A stretch of DNA of 64,000 nt from Marinobacter sp. LA51 (GTDB lineage Bacteria; Pseudomonadota; Gammaproteobacteria; Pseudomonadales; Oleiphilaceae), in contig NZ_AP028070.1 in NCBI RefSeq assembly GCF_030297175.1, positions 2,232,001-2,296,000 on the forward strand, given 5' to 3'. Below are positions 24,179 to 33,135 of this stretch, in pieces (the stretch's first letter is position 1; each line of letters starts with the position of its first letter). The notes beneath the pieces are model-generated. The model had not been told where the DNA came from. It worked only from the letters and a program-made list of their open reading frames with translations, and made no database searches. Made by a program: the position numbers and the translations under genes.

Positions 24179-24900
24179 TCTGTCGCTTCTTCGTTGGTCG
24201 AGCGTGTGGTGAAGATCTTGTAGTCCTTCACTTCCGCCCGAATAAAGTATCGATCGGTGATGTATGCCCGGACGCCGAGGCCTGCATGGCCAACCGTGTT
24301 GTCCCGTTCCTCCGGTTCGGCCAGGGTCACCTTCGGATCAACCCAGATATGGCCAATGCCCAGGGTAAAAAACGGCGATACCCGCCAATGCGGGAATGGC
24401 TGGTGTACCAGATTGGCGTTCACCAGACGCAGCTCCGAGGCGCTACCCAGCACCTGCGATGCCCAGAGTTCAGCCGACAGGTTCCGGGTCATCCCGTAAC
24501 CGCCGTAGGCCGAGGTGACTGCGGCACCCTCGAACTCGCCCATCATCAGGCCCGCTTCCCAGCGACGATCCTGAAATTCCTCAAAGCTAGGCACCGAAAG
24601 CTGAACCAACGCGCCTGTGGCATCCCGGGTCTGGGCAATCGCAGCCACTGAAATCCAGCCTTCCCGGCCCTGTTCGTCCCGAACCTTGATCCAGCCGGTC
24701 TTACGTTGAAGCAGGTGCAACCATTCCCCTTGCTCACTGGTGTGGAACACCGGGTAGCCCACCGCCGGGCCACTGCGCCATTCAACAAACGGTTCGCTAA
24801 CCTGAACCTGCGGCAACGCCTGCTCGCCAGAGTCCCACAGCCAGCCGGCCCAGCCAGTAACAGGCAATAAAAAACTCAGCAGCAGCAGGGCAAGGCGCAT
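24148..24900 (-). CDS. SH3-domain plus outer-membrane beta-barrel protein
   Basis: 250 residues. A signal peptide (LLLLSFLLPVTGWA-GW) is followed by a bacterial SH3-like module (about 34-95, FVEWRSGPAVGYPVFHTSEQGEWLHLLQRKTGWIKVRD) of the kind that can bind peptidoglycan or peptides. A small beta-barrel then runs to the C-terminus (YFIRAEVKDYKIF...WKIGLSIFF). The C-terminal Phe fits BAM recognition. It starts 21 bp after the HzsA-related gene and overlaps the next barrel gene, so it belongs to the same operon. It may link the outer membrane to peptidoglycan. The domain reading is good; the role is inferred. Confidence 0.82.
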   Translation of the reverse strand: MRLALLLLSFLLPVTGWAGWLWDSGEQALPQVQVSEPFVEWRSGPAVGYPVFHTSEQGEWLHLLQRKTGWIKVRDEQGREGWISVAAIAQTRDATGALVQLSVPSFEEFQDRRWEAGLMMGEFEGAAVTSAYGGYGMTRNLSAELWASQVLGSASELRLVNANLVHQPFPHWRVSPFFTLGIGHIWVDPKVTLAEPEERDNTVGHAGLGVRAYITDRYFIRAEVKDYKIFTTRSTNEEATEWKIGLSIFF

Positions 24901-24921
24901 GATTCGGGGGTCGGTCCTATG

Positions 24922-27594
24922 TCAGTCTTCAGGGGCATCAAACGGGTTGTTGTAATACTGGGCACCTATATCCAGCCATTCCGCAATCAGGCGCAGTTCG
25001 GCGTCGGTCATACGGCCTTCATGACTACCACCAGCCTGGAACAGGGCCATGAAACGACTGACCCGGGCGCCGTTGACCGACATGCTGGCCTGCACTGGCA
25101 CCGTGGCAAAGATGGGCTGTTGCATACCATTGGCGTCGAGAATGGGATTGCCTTCTTCGTCCCGCAGCACTTCGCCGGTGTCGACCAGGCGATCCACCAG
25201 GGCATCGTTGACCAGCTCCTGCTCGTTATCGGGAAACAGTAACTCCCGATAGGCATTGAAGTGCAACGGCTCAGCCGGCGAGGCTCCGTTGGTCAAATCA
25301 AGCTGGCCGGCTGGCACCTGGGCCATGCCACCGTCATCAGTGGGCGCGTGACAGCCGGTGCAGGTGTTGTCCTCCAGTACGGTGACACCATCGATGTCCA
25401 GAACCTCACGATTCAGATCCCACAGCGGGTGAACGTTCTGCTCGTAGTTAATCACAATCCGGCAATTGGGCGCCCACTCGGTGGCACAGACTCCGGAAAT
25501 GGGTGGTGGGGTATCCAGATCGCCGTAGGCAAGCGTGAAACTTGCGGCTTTGGCCGTTGCCCCTGGATCGGTCCATTCGTCTTCGTAGATAAGGTCGGCC
25601 GTTGGTTTGCGGGTTTCATTTACCCGGGCATAGGTCTGCGCCATGGTTTCGCCCATGTCAGCGAACAGCGCGGATTCAGTATTTGGAAACGGCAGGCCGG
25701 TGGTGGGCGCCCCGGCCCAGACCGAATCCGGGCCGGCATCCGGACGACCGTGAGGAACGTCACTGTTGGGATCGTGACAGCCTTTGCAGGCCAACACCTC
25801 GCCCGGGCGCACCGACAGCCAGTTCTGGTGGCGCGGGCCAACCCGCTGGCCGTCTGCATCCAGGACACTGACCGCAAAGGCAACATTGGCAGGCACCGCC
25901 ACCCTCACTGAACCATCAGGTTCCACCGGCACATAGCCGAGGATTTCCCGCATCAGCTGACCGCGACTGCGGCCGAACGCGCTGTTGTCGAAGTCGCGCA
26001 CGTTGTCATCGGGCATGGCCACCGGTTTTTCCAACCGCAGGAAACGTGCGGGGCGGGCGTCGGCCGGGGTTTGCACCGGATCGGCCGTGGCTGAAATGCC
26101 ACCCGGAGCAGTATCCACGCCGTCCAGATCGTAAACGCTGCGGATATCGAGTACGCCGTAGCCATCGTCCGCCAGCACGCCCTGATCTCCGGCAAACTGG
26201 CTCTCGGGCAGGAAGGTCTCCAGAGTGCGCTCTTTCAGCAAAACCGCCTCATCAAACTGTTCGCCTTCAATGGGCTGAACAACAGGACGCTGGGTGCCAC
26301 TGGCAACGTCTAGCAGCCAGAGACCATAAACCGGGGCGGCCGGTTCGTAGGCTTCGGAATCCAGTCGTTCCTGGGTGCAATTCACAATCTGCTCGCGAGC
26401 GATATCCCGCAGCCGGCACGGCGTCCAGCTCACCAGATAGCGGCCGGTACCATCCAGCAGTGGCGACACTGAACCGTAACTGCCCTGCAACGACGGCTCA
26501 CCGTCAAAACCAACGTCGGCCACCAACGTGCGCTGACCGGAACCGGCAGTGCCGTCCAGGCGCAAGTCGGCCTCGACGTATTCGTCCACCGATACTTCCG
26601 CCGGAACCGATGCGTAATCGCTGCTCTCAAAGGGTCTCAGCTGCACCTGCACAGCACCGGAGTCGGTTTTCTGCGGCTTCAGGTACTGGACGTCGCTGCT
26701 GTCGGATACTGAATCGTGGGAATGCCGGCCATACAGGTAGCTGAGGCCGGTGCCATCCGGATTGACCTGGTAAAGATTGACGCCGTTATTGCGGGTTTGC
26801 CCTGCGTTATCCCAGCGGCTGAATACAATCGTGCCGTTGTCGGTAATCAACGGGTCCAGATCGTGGCTCTGATTGAAGGTGATCTGTTCAATGTTTTCGC
26901 CGTCATCGTCCATCACATGCAGCACGAACGCGGGGGTGTCCCGGTCTTCATCAAGGCCCGGGAACTGGGGTTTGCCCTCATCGAGCAGAATGGCCTTGGA
27001 GGTGCGCTGGCGAGTGGATGAAAACACAATCCGGCCATCGGGCAGATAGGCTGGGGCTACGTCCTGCCCGGCCCGGGCAGTGACATCCGAACCAATAATC
27101 CGGCTGAGCGTGTCGGACGCTGAATCGTACTCCCAGATGTTCCAGGTCGGCTGATCCTCGTCGTCTGCGTCCTCGATTTCCGGCGCGCGCATGGCAAACA
27201 ACAGCCGCGTGCCATCCTGGGATACGTGCAGGTCCTTGACGTCGTAGCGCAATTCGCCTTCATCATTCAGGAAACCGGCACCGGCGAAGGCCCGTGAAGT
27301 GATGTCCCGCGCGCTGGCGCCTGCCGCTGCGCTGGGCTTCAGATAGAGCCTTGCACCCGGTCTGAACGCCGCCGGGTCCGCCAGATTGTCTTCAACCAGC
27401 GTCCCCGAATTCTCTTCAACCTGCAGGGTGCGCTGGACATAGGCGACCGGATTCTCAACCACCACAGGGTCTGCGGTCTGGCTGTCGCTACTGGACAGAC
27501 AGCCGGACAGCGAAACTGCACTGATCAGGCCAAAGGCTGGCATCAGTGATGGCAGAATCGCTCGCAATGAGAATTGTGTAGTCAAAATGGACAA
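24922..27594 (-). CDS. HzsA-related two-haem lipoprotein with TolB-like repeats
   Basis: 890 residues. The lipobox SLSGC (about 28-32) marks a lipoprotein. The N-terminal half has WD40/TolB-like strands (LHVSQDGTRLLFAMR, PDGRIVFSSTRQ, DNGTIVFSRWDNAG). Two c-type haem sites follow, CKGCH (C603) and CTGCH (C745), and a C-terminal helical region ends in EGRMTDAELRLIAEWLDIG. This order recalls the middle and C-terminal parts of the hydrazine synthase alpha subunit family, although no hydrazine chemistry is implied. It is the first minus-strand gene of the envelope operon and is divergent from the three-gene haem/DUF1501 operon. A surface or periplasmic oxidoreductase role is likely; the substrate is unknown. 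Confidence 0.78.
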   Translation of the reverse strand: MSILTTQFSLRAILPSLMPAFGLISAVSLSGCLSSSDSQTADPVVVENPVAYVQRTLQVEENSGTLVEDNLADPAAFRPGARLYLKPSAAAGASARDITSRAFAGAGFLNDEGELRYDVKDLHVSQDGTRLLFAMRAPEIEDADDEDQPTWNIWEYDSASDTLSRIIGSDVTARAGQDVAPAYLPDGRIVFSSTRQRTSKAILLDEGKPQFPGLDEDRDTPAFVLHVMDDDGENIEQITFNQSHDLDPLITDNGTIVFSRWDNAGQTRNNGVNLYQVNPDGTGLSYLYGRHSHDSVSDSSDVQYLKPQKTDSGAVQVQLRPFESSDYASVPAEVSVDEYVEADLRLDGTAGSGQRTLVADVGFDGEPSLQGSYGSVSPLLDGTGRYLVSWTPCRLRDIAREQIVNCTQERLDSEAYEPAAPVYGLWLLDVASGTQRPVVQPIEGEQFDEAVLLKERTLETFLPESQFAGDQGVLADDGYGVLDIRSVYDLDGVDTAPGGISATADPVQTPADARPARFLRLEKPVAMPDDNVRDFDNSAFGRSRGQLMREILGYVPVEPDGSVRVAVPANVAFAVSVLDADGQRVGPRHQNWLSVRPGEVLACKGCHDPNSDVPHGRPDAGPDSVWAGAPTTGLPFPNTESALFADMGETMAQTYARVNETRKPTADLIYEDEWTDPGATAKAASFTLAYGDLDTPPPISGVCATEWAPNCRIVINYEQNVHPLWDLNREVLDIDGVTVLEDNTCTGCHAPTDDGGMAQVPAGQLDLTNGASPAEPLHFNAYRELLFPDNEQELVNDALVDRLVDTGEVLRDEEGNPILDANGMQQPIFATVPVQASMSVNGARVSRFMALFQAGGSHEGRMTDAELRLIAEWLDIGAQYYNNPFDAPED

Positions 27595-27784
27595 ACCCTG
27601 TGCTGGTCAACGGTTCACGCCATAAACTAAGTCGGTTTCCGTCCCCAGCTCCAAGGCTTTTGAGTAACGCAATGTAAATTCGTGGCCTACCCCTCACTTT
27701 GGCCTAGATTACCAAGATTAAACTGTTGACTGTGTTAACGCTGGTTTACATTTGCGCCGCGAATAACCCACCGAGGATCAGGAC
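27595..27784. promoter_or_regulatory. divergent promoter region of the haem genes
   Basis: 190 bp between the HzsA-related gene and the plus-strand haem operon. It is locally AT-rich and carries AATGTAAA near 27670 on the plus strand, with the same 8-mer on the minus strand near 27750 (as TTTACATT). This could be a spaced operator pair. GAGG and AGGA precede the plus-strand ATG. No known consensus fits. Confidence 0.4.
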
Positions 27785-29020
27785 ATGAGAGCCCGACACC
27801 GCACCAGAACGCTGGTAGCCAAGGCGAGTAGTACATTGCTCTTTCTCACCTTAGCGCTGTCTCATGCAAGCGTTGCCCAGGCCGGCCCCAGAGAACAGGC
27901 CAAGCGAATTCACGACCGGATTGCGGGTGTTCCACCCTCCGCCACGGTCCTCAATAACATGGCAGCCCAAATCACTGGCGGTGACGAACTGGCCGCTGCG
28001 GACATTGCCATGGAAAACAGCGCTTTCTATGACGTCACCCTGAAAAACCTGGCCGCGCCGTGGACCAACGAAGCCCAGTCCAAATTCGTGCCATTGAATG
28101 ACTATATCGCCACGGTGATCGGACTTGTTAGAGACAATGCAGATTTTCGTACTGTGCTCTACGAGGACGTCCTGTACATCGGCAATTCTGGCCTCGGCTT
28201 GCCCGCTTATTCGCAAAGCAACAACAACCATTACGAAGCGCTGGAAGACGGCGGCTTCAGCCTCAAGGACAACCTGATCCGGGTGAACCAGTCGACCTAC
28301 TCCGGCTTGCCAACATCCGCCACTGCCGGTGTGATGACCTCGCGCGCCGCAGCCCGGGCTTTTTTCAGTGCCGGCACCAATCGGGCCATGTTCCGGTTCA
28401 CACTGATGAATCACATGTGCAACGATCTTGAGCAGGTTGCCGACGTGACCCGACCGCCCGATCGAATCCGCCAGGATGTGTCACGCAGCCCCGGTGGCGA
28501 CAGCCGAGTATTCCTGAACAACTGCGTCGGCTGCCACAGCGGCATGGACCCAATGGCCCAGGCCTTCGCTTATTACGACTATGAGTATGACGCTACTGCC
28601 GATCCCGACGGTGAGCTGGGCCGGCTGGTGTACAACACCGCCAACGATCGCGATCCGGTGACCGGCACCAGGGTGAAGGCGAAATACCACATTAACTCGG
28701 CCACCTTTGAACAGGGCTACGTCACACCCGACGACAGCTGGGACAATTACTGGCGCTCCGGTGCCAACCGACGGCTGGGTTGGGATTCAGCCCTGAGCGG
28801 CAGTGGCCAAGGCGCCAAGAGTCTCGGGCGCGAATTCGCCCAATCCGACGCTTTCGCTGAGTGTCAGGTGAAGAAGGTGTTTGAAAACGTGTGCCTGCGA
28901 CCACCCTCCAATGCCTCTGACCGCTCTCAGGTCACCAGCATGGTTAGCAGTTTCCGCGCTCAGGGCTTTGACCTGAAACAGGTCTTTGCTGAATCCGCTG
29001 TTTACTGCATGGGAGATTGA
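27785..29020 (+). CDS. exported mono-haem c-type protein
   Basis: 411 residues with a signal peptide (about 11-33, ending near SVAQA-GP). One haem motif, NCVGCHSGMDPM (C247, H251), has a nearby Met that could ligate the iron. The N-terminal half is helical (IHDRIAGVPPSATVLNNM...). A second half with several aromatic residues ends in a helical domain with three conserved-looking Cys (AECQVKKVFENVCLRPP and YCMGD). The general pattern recalls the small-haem halves of planctomycete-type PSD1/DUF1549-1553 proteins, but it was not recognised as a member. It starts an operon with the LamG/haem lipoprotein (7-bp gap) and the Tat protein. It is probably exported to the periplasm or the surface. Confidence 0.75.
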   Translation: MRARHRTRTLVAKASSTLLFLTLALSHASVAQAGPREQAKRIHDRIAGVPPSATVLNNMAAQITGGDELAAADIAMENSAFYDVTLKNLAAPWTNEAQSKFVPLNDYIATVIGLVRDNADFRTVLYEDVLYIGNSGLGLPAYSQSNNNHYEALEDGGFSLKDNLIRVNQSTYSGLPTSATAGVMTSRAAARAFFSAGTNRAMFRFTLMNHMCNDLEQVADVTRPPDRIRQDVSRSPGGDSRVFLNNCVGCHSGMDPMAQAFAYYDYEYDATADPDGELGRLVYNTANDRDPVTGTRVKAKYHINSATFEQGYVTPDDSWDNYWRSGANRRLGWDSALSGSGQGAKSLGREFAQSDAFAECQVKKVFENVCLRPPSNASDRSQVTSMVSSFRAQGFDLKQVFAESAVYCMGD

Positions 29021-29027
29021 GGACGCC

Positions 29028-31517
29028 ATGATGACTACACACCGCCCATCAATCATCCCGTTGCGCTCAATACTGGCGCTAATCGCCGCGGCCTTTTTGC
29101 TCAGCGCCTGCGGAGGCGAATCCACCGAATCCCTACCCAACACCTCGGCAAGTGCGTCCAGCGTGAATTACACCGGCCCGGCACCCGAGAACGACGACGT
29201 CCAGGCTTTCAAACTGGCAGTCTGGGACAACCTGGCAACCCAGGACAAGTGCGGGGCCTGCCACAACGCTGGTGGCCAATCACCCACCTTCGTGAACGAG
29301 CAGGACATCAACATTGCCTACGCCCAGGCGCGCACGGTGGTGAATCTGGATGCCCCGTCCCAATCCGAAATGGTCTCCAAGGTTGCCGGTGGGCATAACT
29401 GCTGGACATCAAGTACAGCAGCATGTGTAGACATTCTGACCACCTACCTTACCAACTGGGCCGGTGGTGCAGCCGGTTCGGTGAAAACAGTTGAGTTGCG
29501 GGCGCCGGCGGAGAAAGATCCCGGCGCTACCCTCACCTTCCCGGCCAGCAGCGGTGATTTCGAAAGCACGGTGTACCCGGTACTGAGAACCTACTGCATC
29601 GACTGTCACACTGAAAATGGCCAAACCCCCTACATTGCCAGCTCAAGTGGCGCGACTTCGTACGAGCAGGCTCAGAGCCGGATCAACCTGGAGACTCCAT
29701 CGGCCTCGCGATTGGTCCAGCGCCTGCGAACCGACTTCCACAACTGTTGGGATAACGACTGCGACTTATCCGCTGACACTATGCAAATGGCGATTGAGGA
29801 TTTTGCCAATCTTCAAAGCCCCCAGACGGTGGATGCCGATCTTGTGGTCAGCAAGGCCCTTAACCTGGCCGAAGACGGCCTGCTGGCAAATTCCGGCGGC
29901 CGCTATGAGAACAACATCATTGCCCTGTACGAGTTCAAGGCCGGTGAGGGCCAAACCGCGTTTGATACCAGCGGCGTATCACCGGCGCTGGATCTGACGT
30001 TGAGTGGCAACACCGAATGGGTCGGTGGGTGGGGCATTGCTTTGGGCGGCGCCTACCAAAACGAACAGAACTTCATGGTTCCTGCCGGCAAGGCCCAGGG
30101 CTCTACCGCCAGCAGCCAGAAACTGCACACCTTCCTGACCGCCTCTGGCGAGTACAGCCTTGAGGCCTGGGTGGCCCCGGGCAATATCACTCAGGAAGAC
30201 GCCCGGATCGTCACTTACTCGGGCTCGGCCACGACCCGGAACGTGACCCTAAGCCAGAGCTTGCAGCGCTACGAAGTGCTACACCGCAGCACCAGCAGCG
30301 ATGAGAACACACCGTTCGGTACCCAGGACGCCGACATGCTGTTGCAGGCTACCCTGCAGCACGTTGTGGTGAACTACTCACCCGGCACTGGTCGCCAGAT
30401 CTTTATTAATGGCGAGCCTAGCGGCGACGTTGATCCGGATTCGGCCGGCCTGCTGTCTGAGTGGGACGACAGCTTTGCTCTGGTAATGGGCAATGAAACC
30501 GATGGAAATTCCCCCTGGGAAGGCACCATTCGCATGGTGGCGTTCCACAACCGGGCGCTGACACCGGAACAGATCCAGACCAACTTCGAGGTTGGCGTTG
30601 GGCAGAAGTTCTACATGCTATTTGGCGTATCCCACCTGATCAACGTGCCAGAGAGCTACATCGTATTCGAGGTGAGCCAATTCGACAGCTACAGCTATCG
30701 CTTCACCAGCCCGTTTTTCATCAGCCTGGATAACACCGTTGAGCCCTCCAACATCCGCTTGGCTGGCATGCGCCTGGGCGTGAATGGCAAGGAGCCAGCC
30801 GTGGGCCAGGCCTGGGCGAACCTGGATGTGACTCTGAATGCCGACGATTACGAGCCCGGCACAGGCCAGCCATTGTCACCCCTGGGCACCATCATTGCGC
30901 TGGAGGAGGGTCCGGAAACCGACGAGTTCTTCCTGACCTTCGATCAACTCGGCAGCGAAACCTACGCCAGATCCGAGCCTGCCCTGCCCCCGGCAGCAAC
31001 GCCGGTGGATTTACCCGCGTCTTCAGACATCGGCCTGAAAACCTTTGATGAAATCAACGACACCATGGCCAGCCTGACAGGCGTCGACAAGACTCAAACC
31101 GATGTCTACAACACCTACGTAACGGTGAAGCAGCAGTTACCGACGGTAGAAACGATCGAAGGCTTCCTGTCGTCCCACCAGATGGCGATCACTCAAATGG
31201 CGATTCAGTACTGTGATGTGCTTGCCTCCAACGTCGCACTACGGACCGCATTTTTCCCAGGCTTCAACTTCAGCAAGTCGGCGGACACCGCCTTCGACGC
31301 CACCGGCCGCAGCCAGGTCATCGACCCACTGCTGGACCGGTTCGTGGGTGAAAACCTGGCTACCCAGCCTGCGGATGCGGATATCGAAACCGAACTGAAC
31401 AGCCTGATTGATAACCTGACCAGCTGTGGCGGCTCCTGCGATGCAGGGCGCACCGAAACCATTGTCAAAGCCAGCTGCGCCGCCGTTCTGGGCAGCGCCA
31501 CCACTCTGGTTCAGTAA
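29028..31517 (+). CDS. two-haem lipoprotein with LamG-like domain
   Basis: 829 residues from a Met-Met start preceded by GAGGA; the longer open frame is rejected. The lipobox LLSAC (about 25) marks a lipoprotein. Two haem motifs, KCGACH (C75) and YCIDCH (C190), lie in duplicated domains with repeated Asn/Gly patterns. A LamG/concanavalin-like beta-sandwich occupies about 300-530 (IALYEFKAGEGQTAFDTSG, YSLEAWVAPGN, IFINGEPSGD). The C-terminal half has no clear family. The stretch SSSGATSYE (T210) resembles an ApbE flavinylation motif. The LamG domain suggests carbohydrate or protein binding at the surface; with the haems it would be a redox surface component. Confidence 0.77.
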   Translation: MMTTHRPSIIPLRSILALIAAAFLLSACGGESTESLPNTSASASSVNYTGPAPENDDVQAFKLAVWDNLATQDKCGACHNAGGQSPTFVNEQDINIAYAQARTVVNLDAPSQSEMVSKVAGGHNCWTSSTAACVDILTTYLTNWAGGAAGSVKTVELRAPAEKDPGATLTFPASSGDFESTVYPVLRTYCIDCHTENGQTPYIASSSGATSYEQAQSRINLETPSASRLVQRLRTDFHNCWDNDCDLSADTMQMAIEDFANLQSPQTVDADLVVSKALNLAEDGLLANSGGRYENNIIALYEFKAGEGQTAFDTSGVSPALDLTLSGNTEWVGGWGIALGGAYQNEQNFMVPAGKAQGSTASSQKLHTFLTASGEYSLEAWVAPGNITQEDARIVTYSGSATTRNVTLSQSLQRYEVLHRSTSSDENTPFGTQDADMLLQATLQHVVVNYSPGTGRQIFINGEPSGDVDPDSAGLLSEWDDSFALVMGNETDGNSPWEGTIRMVAFHNRALTPEQIQTNFEVGVGQKFYMLFGVSHLINVPESYIVFEVSQFDSYSYRFTSPFFISLDNTVEPSNIRLAGMRLGVNGKEPAVGQAWANLDVTLNADDYEPGTGQPLSPLGTIIALEEGPETDEFFLTFDQLGSETYARSEPALPPAATPVDLPASSDIGLKTFDEINDTMASLTGVDKTQTDVYNTYVTVKQQLPTVETIEGFLSSHQMAITQMAIQYCDVLASNVALRTAFFPGFNFSKSADTAFDATGRSQVIDPLLDRFVGENLATQPADADIETELNSLIDNLTSCGGSCDAGRTETIVKASCAAVLGSATTLVQ

Positions 31518-31529
31518 AGGACGTTGACC

Positions 31530-33092
31530 ATGTTTATACGCAGATCACGCAACAAGACCCTGGCCAACGGTGAACCGCTGCGCCACTCAGACCATGGCCG
31601 GCCACGCACTCGCCGGGAATTCATTGCCCAGGGCTTTATGGCCGGCAGCGCCACCGTATTCGGTGCTTCCATTTTCAGCCTGTTCGGCAACCCGCGTAGT
31701 GCGTCGGCAGCATTGTCATCGGACCTGGAAACGCTGAAACAAAGCTGTGGCATTGCGGTCAATGGTGCCGGCAAGATCCCCTTCATCTGCTTTGATCTGG
31801 CCGGTGGCGCCAACATCGCCGGCTCCAACGTGCTGATGGGCAAATCCGGCGGCCAGATGGATTTTCTCAGCACCGCTGGTTACAACCGCCTCGGCCTGCC
31901 CGGGGATATGCTGCCCAACAACCCCTCGTTCGTTAACAACGAAATGGGGTTGGCGTTTCATAGCGACAGCGGCTTTCTGAGGGGTATTCAGCAAAGCACC
32001 AGCGCTGGCACCCGGGCCGCCACCAACGGTGCCATCATTGCCGCCCGTTCCGAGAATGACACCGGCAACAATCCACACAACCCCATGTACGGCATTCACC
32101 AGGCTGGGGCTGACGGTTCACTACTGTCACTGGTGGGCTCCCAGAGTTCCGAGTCTGGCGGTAATTCCATGGCACCCATGAACCTGATCAATCCACAGAT
32201 TCGTCCTACCAAAATTGATCGACCTTCCGACGTAACGGGCCTGGTGGATGTCGGCGATCTGATTGGCATCCTAGATCAGGGCGATGCCGTTGCCGTTATG
32301 GAATCCATCCAACGGATCAGCGATGCCAAGATGAACCGGATGGACACCAAGCTGGACGTGTCCAGCGAGGACGTGGTGAAGGATCTGGTGCGGTGTGGCT
32401 ATGTGAAGAGTGCGGATCTGGCGGATCGCTTCGGTGATCCCAGCGCGCTCAATCCTGATCTCGATTTGGAGATTGTCGGACCGACGGGAATCTTTACCCG
32501 CGATGAGTTCGACAACAACCGCGAGTTCCGCAAAACCGCCTCGGTGATGAAACTGGTAATGAACGGCTATGCCGGAGCTGGCACCGTTACCTTGGGTGGC
32601 TACGATTACCACACTGGCGAGCGTGGTACTGGTGAACGCCGGGATGAACTGGCCGGTCGCTGCATGGGTGCATGCCTGGAATACGCAGCCCGTGTTGGCA
32701 TGCCACTGATGCTCTACGTCTTCAGCGACGGTTCAGTCTCGAGCAATGGCCGTATCGACGATTCCATGGACGGGCGCGGCAAAGGTGAATGGACTGGAGA
32801 TAACCAGCAAACCGCAGCGTCGTTCTTCCTGGTGTACAACCCCAATGGCCGGCCAACGGCCATCCGCAACCAGGTCGGTTTCATGCGCTCGGATGCGTCA
32901 GTGGAAACAGCCTCCAGTCCTGCCGCCAATAACGTTAACCAGCTGGTTCAAACCGTACTCCTGAACTACATGGCACTGCACGGCGAGGAGGCCGATTTTG
33001 GCACCCGCTTCACCGGCCATGGGCTGGGCAACAGCACCATGCAGGACAGCTTGATAGCCATGCCCAGCATTGTGAACGGCACTATCTCATAG
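31530..33092 (+). CDS. Tat-exported DUF1501-like protein
   Basis: 520 residues from an ATG with AAAGGA about 8 nt before it; a TTG two codons earlier is less likely. The twin-arginine signal is PRTRREFIAQGFMAGSA, followed by a hydrophobic stretch and ASA. The mature part contains GKIPFICFDLAGGANIAGSN near the N-terminus and GGYDYHTGERGTGERRDELAG later. Both fit the DUF1501 / alkaline-phosphatase-like family, which is common beside haem-rich planctomycete-type proteins. The Tat route suggests folding with a metal or cofactor in the cytosol. It ends the plus-strand operon and converges on ApbE. Confidence 0.78.
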   Translation: MFIRRSRNKTLANGEPLRHSDHGRPRTRREFIAQGFMAGSATVFGASIFSLFGNPRSASAALSSDLETLKQSCGIAVNGAGKIPFICFDLAGGANIAGSNVLMGKSGGQMDFLSTAGYNRLGLPGDMLPNNPSFVNNEMGLAFHSDSGFLRGIQQSTSAGTRAATNGAIIAARSENDTGNNPHNPMYGIHQAGADGSLLSLVGSQSSESGGNSMAPMNLINPQIRPTKIDRPSDVTGLVDVGDLIGILDQGDAVAVMESIQRISDAKMNRMDTKLDVSSEDVVKDLVRCGYVKSADLADRFGDPSALNPDLDLEIVGPTGIFTRDEFDNNREFRKTASVMKLVMNGYAGAGTVTLGGYDYHTGERGTGERRDELAGRCMGACLEYAARVGMPLMLYVFSDGSVSSNGRIDDSMDGRGKGEWTGDNQQTAASFFLVYNPNGRPTAIRNQVGFMRSDASVETASSPAANNVNQLVQTVLLNYMALHGEEADFGTRFTGHGLGNSTMQDSLIAMPSIVNGTIS

Positions 33093-33135
33093 CAAGTCAA
33101 ACTCTTAGCAAATCAAAGGCAATCCCTGGGCCTGG

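Noticed and set aside
24922..27594. Hydrazine synthesis (anammox) function from the HzsA likeness
   Set aside because: Only the domain plan is shared; no HzsBC or hydrazine dehydrogenase genes are present.
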